Shown here one piece after another: positions 39,939 to 43,724 of a stretch of DNA of 43,724 nt; position 1 is the stretch's first letter, and every line of letters starts with the position of its first letter. The notes under the pieces were generated by a model that worked only from the letters and a program-made list of their open reading frames with translations, was not told where the DNA came from and did no database searches. Made by a program: the position numbers and the translations under genes. This stretch comes from an uncultured Lachnospiraceae bacterium (GTDB lineage: Bacteria > Bacillota > Clostridia > Lachnospirales > Lachnospiraceae): NCBI GenBank assembly GCA_947632555.1, contig CANRPU010000019.1, positions 1-43,724 on the forward strand, written 5' to 3'.

Positions 39939-40154
39939 CTTGAGCTATTGAAAATACATGATTGATGCATCGAGAGATGAAAAAATGCGACACTATAGGA
40001 AAAAGCGGCATATATCGAAGAATGTAAGAACTTGTAGCTGTATTTCCATGAAAGAAAAGTTGGCGGAAAAGAGGGCGAAGATTGCAAGAAAGGATGCAAA
40101 ATCTCATGAAGAGGAAAGTAAAAAGAAGCTTTTCGGCATAGGGCTAGAAGATTA

Positions 40155-40213
40155 AAACAGAAAAAAGGCGAACAGCTGCGATTGATGTGCAGCTGTTCGC
40201 CTTTTTTCTGTTT
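40155..40213. terminator. 25-bp perfect bidirectional terminator
   Basis: Positions 40155-40179 pair perfectly with 40189-40213 around a 9-nt loop. The core is GGCGAACAGCTGC with its complement, flanked by A- and T-runs. It marks the right border of the balanced backbone. Confidence 0.9.
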
Positions 40214-40402
40214 ATGAAGGTGTAAGGACGCAAAATATTAGTAAGAATCTAAGTTGTAAATTTTATGAACACCCCCACGTTTGTTGACTAAACCCGAATA
40301 ATAATTATAGTTCAATAAAATATGTAGCAAAGGGTTTTCACATGAATTTAACTATACTGATAAACATTTTTATTGTTCATATGTTTTTAAATTAACAGGC
40401 GG

Positions 40403-40530
40403 TTGTCAACAATAATTACGAAATATAAAATAGAACAAATTTACATTCAGTACACATAATGTTTCCTATTAGTCACAAGCAAAAGAAAGAAATTGCTTAT
40501 ACTTTAATTGAATGTTTCCGCTTGGTGACA
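40403..40530 (+). promoter_or_regulatory. promoter and two TGTTTCC operator-like repeats upstream of the XRE-agr operon
   Basis: TTGTCA (40403-40408), 17 bp, TAAAAT (40426-40431) is a good promoter. Two similar 18-bp sites follow: TGTTTCCTATTAGTCACA (40460-40477) and TGTTTCCGCTTGGTGACA (40513-40530), the second abutting the ribosome binding site of the XRE gene. Both have partial dyad symmetry and could be bound by the XRE protein, giving autoregulation. Confidence 0.5.
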
Positions 40531-40543
40531 GAGGAGGTATTAT

Positions 40544-40774
40544 ATGCACTATTTGCTTCGTGATATTCCGATAGGGAGAAATATCCAGAGTATACGCATT
40601 AAAAAGAATATGACTCAATCAGATGTAATAGCAAAAATACAACTGTTGGGTAGTACGATGTCGAGAAGTACATTGGCAAACATCGAAGTTGGAAGAAGAA
40701 ATATAAAAGTTAGTGATTTAAAAGCACTGAAAATAATTTTTAATGTTGATTACAGTGATTTTTTTGAGGAATGA
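40544..40774 (+). CDS. XRE-family helix-turn-helix regulator (agr locus head)
   Basis: This 76-residue Cro/CI-type protein has GAGGAGG upstream of ATG 40544. Helices are in RNIQSIRIKKNMTQSDV, SRSTLANIEVGRRNIK (recognition) and LKALKIIFNV. It is close in length and layout to the regulator at 22006 that heads the biosynthetic island. It lies 7 bases before the AgrA-like gene and probably forms one operon with it. The likely role is to control the quorum-sensing locus, or to link it to the element. No ligand domain. Confidence 0.88.
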   Translation: MHYLLRDIPIGRNIQSIRIKKNMTQSDVIAKIQLLGSTMSRSTLANIEVGRRNIKVSDLKALKIIFNVDYSDFFEE

Positions 40775-40781
40775 AGAAACT

Positions 40782-41510
40782 ATGATTAGAATAGCCATAT
40801 GTGATGATGAAAATGTGTTTGTTAGTCAAGTTGAAAATATTTTGCTCGGATTATGTAAAGATGAAAATATTAACATTGATATCGATGTATTTTATAGCGG
40901 AGATACATTAGCCAAGGAGATTTTAGAAGGAATTCGGTACGATATTATATATCTGGACATTCAAATGGCAAATGGAGATGGAATTGGCACTGCAAATAAG
41001 ATTCGTAATGTGGATGAAAACGTCATTTTTATTTTCATCTCCGGATACGATAAATATATGATAGAGTTATTTAACCTTGATGTATTTTCATTTATTCGAA
41101 AACCAATTGATAGAGGATTATTCTGTAAAGTATTTTTACAAGCTCATCGAAAAATATGTAATCGAAACCATTATTTTATTTTTCATTATAAAAGCCAGGA
41201 GTTTAAAATTTTATTTAAAGATATTTTTTATTTTGAAAGTCGTGGGAGACATATTGTTGTTCATGTTCGAAACGAGGATGATATTATATTTAATGATAAA
41301 CTTTCAGAAGTAGAGAAACGAATAGATAATGGGAAAAATCCTTTTTTAAGAATTCATCAATCATATCTGGTCAATTATCATATGATTAAAATGCGAACAA
41401 GGACGGAAGTCGCATTATTAAATGGTGAACGATTGCCAATTAGCGATGACAGACAGAAAGGTTTTGGAAAAGCATATGGAAAGTTATTACGGAGTGAAAT
41501 TAATGTATAG
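40782..41510 (+). CDS. agrA: AgrA-like LytTR response regulator
   Basis: The protein is 242 residues from ATG 40782 (a longer frame from 40743 would overlap the XRE gene). The receiver domain has CDDEN (acidic pocket), the phospho-acceptor Asp in IIYLDIQM and the conserved Lys in FIRKPID. The C-terminal LytTR DNA-binding domain shows IFYFESRGRHIVVHV, FLRIHQSYLVNYHMI and LPISDDRQKGFGKAY. AgrA-type regulators bind paired 9-bp direct repeats about 12 bp apart upstream of agr promoters. Such a repeat is present at 42778-42812. The kinase gene overlaps its last 8 bases. Confidence 0.93.
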   Translation: MIRIAICDDENVFVSQVENILLGLCKDENINIDIDVFYSGDTLAKEILEGIRYDIIYLDIQMANGDGIGTANKIRNVDENVIFIFISGYDKYMIELFNLDVFSFIRKPIDRGLFCKVFLQAHRKICNRNHYFIFHYKSQEFKILFKDIFYFESRGRHIVVHVRNEDDIIFNDKLSEVEKRIDNGKNPFLRIHQSYLVNYHMIKMRTRTEVALLNGERLPISDDRQKGFGKAYGKLLRSEINV

Positions 41511-42783
41511 TATAGGTGCCCTTGTGTTGGATATATCTATTATTGGAGTTATAATATGGATTGTAAATAGATATCTTAATATTTTCTGGGAGAAAAGAGA
41601 ACGCAGTGTTGGCAGGAAAGTAACCTGGTTTTGTTTTGCCATTTCGCAGATATTTATAGAATTTGGTGTCCATCAGGCTACGATATGGAATACAATTATT
41701 AGTGTTATATTAGTTTGCTTGGTGGCACTGATCGGATATCAGCGGGGAAAGAATAAAGTGCTCATCGTGATTATATTATACGCAATTTGGGCATTGGTAG
41801 AAATGTTGGTCTTTTATATCTTAAATAATTTATCAAATTCAAAATATGAGACAGGCGAATTGGGATCGGTTATATCAAAAATTCTAATGATTATAATTGT
41901 CAATATAATTTCAGCGTATTGGAAAAAGAAAGGAAATAATCTCTTACCACCAAAGTATTATATGCTTTTGTTATTTACGCCATTAGGCAGTATCTTTATA
42001 GCGCTCAATGAGTTTTATTCCAATAATCAAGGACAAGGTGCTGTCAATTCATTAGTTATATTCAGTATATTGCTGTTATTAAATATTTCAATGTTTGAAA
42101 TATATTCACAGATTACAGAATATCTTACAGGTGAAAAAGAGCGGACGGTTTATATACAGCAATCAGACCTTATTGCCAGAAATACCGCTGAGCAAAAAAA
42201 ACTGATTGAAGAATTTCAGGAAGAAAAACATAATTTTGTGAACGAATTAATTGTAATAAAAAATAATATTGAAAATGGTGACTTTGAAAATGTAGTATTA
42301 AACTTAGATAAAATCATATGCAAGGTTGATAATGTTCAATCAATATCCAATAGTGGAAATTCAACCGTAGACGCAGTCATAAATTCTAAATATGCGGTGG
42401 CCATTAAGGCTGGAATTGAATTTCAAACGAAAATCTTTATACCGGACAGTATGCCAATGGATCAATGCGACATAGGTGTTGTCTTGGGGAACGCTATTGA
42501 TAATGCTATAGACGCAGCAAGAGCATGTTCAATAAACAGGAAAATTATAGAAATATTTATGGAAGTAAAAAAAGGGGCTTTAATTTTAATAATTAAAAAT
42601 CCGTTTGAGCATGATATCGTTAAAGATAACAAAGGAAGATTGCTATCAACCAAACGGGATTATAGATTACATGGTTATGGCGTGAGTTCTATAAAGAAAG
42701 TAGTAGAAAAATATTATGGGGAAGTATTAATCGAGACTTTGAATGGTAAGTTTATCTTGACAGCAATAATGAATATGACGTAA
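41503..42783 (+). CDS. agrC: AgrC-like sensor histidine kinase
   Basis: The protein is about 426 residues from ATG 41503, preferred because GGAG is 8 bases upstream and it overlaps the regulator by 8 bases. Six to seven membrane helices fill the first 210 residues, followed by a coiled-coil linker (about 220-240) and the DHp-like segment EEKHNFVNELIVIKNNIENG with the phospho-acceptor His. The GHKL-type ATPase has GVVLGNAIDNAIDAARAC (N box) and HGYGVSSIKKVVEKYYG (G box). This is the HPK10 class of AgrC kinases that sense cyclic thiolactone or lactone peptides. Together with the D and B genes downstream it forms a complete quorum-sensing circuit. Confidence 0.92.
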   Translation: MYSIGALVLDISIIGVIIWIVNRYLNIFWEKRERSVGRKVTWFCFAISQIFIEFGVHQATIWNTIISVILVCLVALIGYQRGKNKVLIVIILYAIWALVEMLVFYILNNLSNSKYETGELGSVISKILMIIIVNIISAYWKKKGNNLLPPKYYMLLLFTPLGSIFIALNEFYSNNQGQGAVNSLVIFSILLLLNISMFEIYSQITEYLTGEKERTVYIQQSDLIARNTAEQKKLIEEFQEEKHNFVNELIVIKNNIENGDFENVVLNLDKIICKVDNVQSISNSGNSTVDAVINSKYAVAIKAGIEFQTKIFIPDSMPMDQCDIGVVLGNAIDNAIDAARACSINRKIIEIFMEVKKGALILIIKNPFEHDIVKDNKGRLLSTKRDYRLHGYGVSSIKKVVEKYYGEVLIETLNGKFILTAIMNMT

Positions 42784-42845
42784 ATTTGACAGTAAATAAC
42801 GTAAATTTGACACTTGCCTAAAAAAAGAGAAGGTTTCTGTATAAT
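42778..42845 (+). promoter_or_regulatory. agrD promoter with AgrA-type direct repeats
   Basis: ACGTAAATTTGACA is present twice, at 42778-42791 and 42799-42812, period 21 bp. Just downstream, TTGCCT (42814-42819) and TATAAT (42840-42845) are separated by 20 bp, a weak and over-long promoter. Direct repeats at about two helical turns before a poor, over-spaced promoter is the architecture of agr P2/P3-type promoters, which need phosphorylated AgrA. Repeat 1 overlaps the last codons of the kinase gene. Confidence 0.7.
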
Positions 42846-42891
42846 GAAATTGTAATCAAAAACTTTTTTATCAAAGTAGGAGGATAAAACA

Positions 42892-43041
42892 ATGAAAGAA
42901 GTAAATTTAAAGTCAGTAGCGGCCAGAGCACTTGCGGTAGTCACAAAGGCGGGTTTGCAATATGCGGCAAATAGCAGATGTGCATTTGTCTACCACCAAC
43001 CAAAGCAACTCCAAAATCTTAAGGAGTTTAGAAAATTTTAA
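42892..43041 (+). CDS. agrD: AgrD-like cyclic autoinducer peptide precursor
   Basis: A 49-residue precursor has TAGGAGG upstream of ATG 42892. It has the AgrD plan: a short amphipathic N-terminal leader (VNLKSVAARALAVVTKAGLQYAA), then the peptide core with Cys30 (NSRCAFVYHQPKQ), then a charged, conserved tail (LKEFRKF). The YQPK-like HQPK and the tail match clostridial cyclic lactone autoinducers. The ring probably forms between Cys30 and a residue four positions further. The gene lies 110 bases after the kinase behind its own inducible promoter and one base before the AgrB start, so D and B are co-translated. Confidence 0.9.
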   Translation: MKEVNLKSVAARALAVVTKAGLQYAANSRCAFVYHQPKQLQNLKEFRKF

Positions 43042-43042
43042 C

Positions 43043-43618
43043 GTGGAAAAGGTAGCAAAATTATTAACAAAATATGTTATTAAAAAAGGCATGATAAAAG
43101 AAGACGAAAATGAGATTTATGAGTACGGTTTTGTGATTGCGTTAGAAATGGGAATCAGTTTACTGCTATGTCTTTGCATAGCAGTTTCGTTAAATATGTG
43201 TATCGAAGGTATTTTGTTTTTCACTGTATTTATACCATTGCGGTCATACGCAGGTGGATTACATATGGAAAAATTTCTGCATTGTCTTCTTTTATCATGC
43301 ATAACATTCTCTGGCATTTTATTATCGGGGAAATTAAGAATGCCAATAGGTATGTCTTTATTATTAACCCTGATAATGGAATATGCTGTATATCGAATGT
43401 ATCCTGTGGAAAACCATAATCGTCAGATAGATAGGGAAGAGAACATTTTTTTTAAGAAACGGTTAAAGCAAGCTTTGCTTTTTAATACATGCATTGCGTT
43501 GGTATGTAGTATAGCAAGAAATGAATCATATTCTATGGTAATTTTGATGACTTATGGTATGTTAGTAATTACGATGTGCTTGGGAAAAAGAAGATACCGA
43601 AAGAATACTATAAATTAA
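43043..43618 (+). CDS. agrB: AgrB-like membrane peptidase
   Basis: The protein is about 191 residues from GTG 43043, right after the AgrD stop; longer frames start inside AgrD. The start EKVAKLLTKYVIKKGMI is typical of AgrB, and about five or six membrane helices follow. The active-site region RSYAGGLHMEKFLHC contains the conserved His and Cys (six residues between them), which make the thioester that cyclises AgrD. It is the only AgrB in the window. The gene completes the order A-C-D-B. Beyond it only 106 bases of sequence remain. Confidence 0.92.
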   Translation: MEKVAKLLTKYVIKKGMIKEDENEIYEYGFVIALEMGISLLLCLCIAVSLNMCIEGILFFTVFIPLRSYAGGLHMEKFLHCLLLSCITFSGILLSGKLRMPIGMSLLLTLIMEYAVYRMYPVENHNRQIDREENIFFKKRLKQALLFNTCIALVCSIARNESYSMVILMTYGMLVITMCLGKRRYRKNTIN

Positions 43619-43724
43619 TAAGAAAGGAGGAGTTATTAAAATGACTTGAGCGTGTGAATAAAAGTCTGTAAATACTGATCTTCTATGATAATGGTTGGGC
43701 TGAAGGCTCCCTGATGAGCTTCCA
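43619..43724 (+). other. tail after agrB, no complete gene
   Basis: A good AAGGAGGAG site is followed by ATG ACT TGA at 43641, a two-codon frame, so any gene here is broken or starts elsewhere. The last bases contain CTGATGAG, the beginning of a hammerhead-ribozyme-type core, but the window stops before it can be tested. Confidence 0.3.

Larger units (their letters stand above)
39939..40543. other. intergenic stretch ahead of the agr-like locus
   Basis: No gene is supported. A basic Lys/Arg-rich frame (39958-40155) has no ribosome binding site and sits between two terminators. The rest holds the terminator at 40155, the promoter at 40403 and the duplicated TGTTTCC sites, which are listed separately. 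Base composition turns AT-rich after about 40220. Confidence 0.5.

Noticed and set aside
39958..40155. Lys/Arg-rich 65-codon frame
   Set aside because: It has no ribosome binding site, lies between two strong terminators, and ends at the beginning of the second one; possibly a remnant, but unsupported.

Overview
The window looks like part of a large conjugative or mobilisable element, an integrative conjugative element or a plasmid, from a Lachnospiraceae-type Firmicute. The clues are AGGAGG-type ribosome binding sites, frequent TTG and GTG starts, a Gram-positive type IV secretion set with a PrgI-like/VirB4 fusion, a ParA/ParB/DUF6017 replication-partition block, and PcfK/PcfJ proteins. The backbone (about 4.2-21.7 kb and 29.3-39.9 kb) has balanced base composition. 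Three AT-rich accessory islands interrupt or flank it: about 1.1-4.2 kb, 21.8-28.9 kb and 40.2-43.7 kb. No tRNA, rRNA or CRISPR array was seen.

Left edge (1-4.2 kb): a decayed large serine recombinase and an internally deleted AbrB-type antitoxin lie on the minus strand. They are followed by what looks like the first 11 codons of pyrE and by direct and inverted repeats resembling an attachment region. Two AT-rich cargo genes come next: a small Shedu-like (DUF4263-type) nuclease-fold protein and a multipass membrane protein. A degraded copy of the 5' end of the downstream replication-associated gene closes the block.

Replication and partition (4.2-9.0 kb): parA, parB, a DUF6017 replication protein, a second winged-helix replication-associated protein and a small helix-turn-helix-like protein. 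A perfect 26-bp inverted repeat spans the end of the DUF6017 gene. An intragenic hairpin occurs both in the intact rep-like gene and, with a paired base change, in its relic.

Conjugation (9.1-21.7 kb): DUF3852 pilin-like protein, VirB6/TrbL-like protein, a Gly/Ser-rich exported protein, a membrane-anchored C39-type peptidase, VirB4, DUF5697, DUF6100, a winged-helix protein, the VirD4 coupling protein and an S1-domain protein. No relaxase gene is visible in the window.

AT-rich biosynthetic island (21.8-28.7 kb): an XRE regulator behind a palindromic operator heads a tight operon. It encodes a methyltransferase/radical-SAM fusion, a 2-hydroxyacid-dehydrogenase-like protein lacking the usual catalytic Arg, a two-TM membrane protein, a second radical SAM protein with a SPASM-like tail, and a divergent TrmFO-like flavoprotein that keeps both catalytic cysteines. 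I do not recognise this combination; it is the best candidate here for an undescribed system. It is followed by a promoter and a highly structured, apparently non-coding transcript with two terminator-like hairpins.

DNA metabolism (29.3-39.9 kb): YqaJ-type exonuclease, RecD2-type helicase, an Ala/Pro/Gln-rich repeat protein, a CHC2/Toprim primase, PcfK, PcfJ and an Rpn-family nuclease.

Right edge (40.2-43.7 kb): a complete agr-type quorum-sensing locus with an extra XRE regulator: XRE, AgrA-like LytTR regulator, AgrC-like kinase, AgrD-like cyclic peptide precursor and AgrB-like protease. The agrD promoter carries a 14-bp direct repeat with 21-bp period just upstream of a weak, over-spaced promoter, the architecture expected for AgrA autoactivation.
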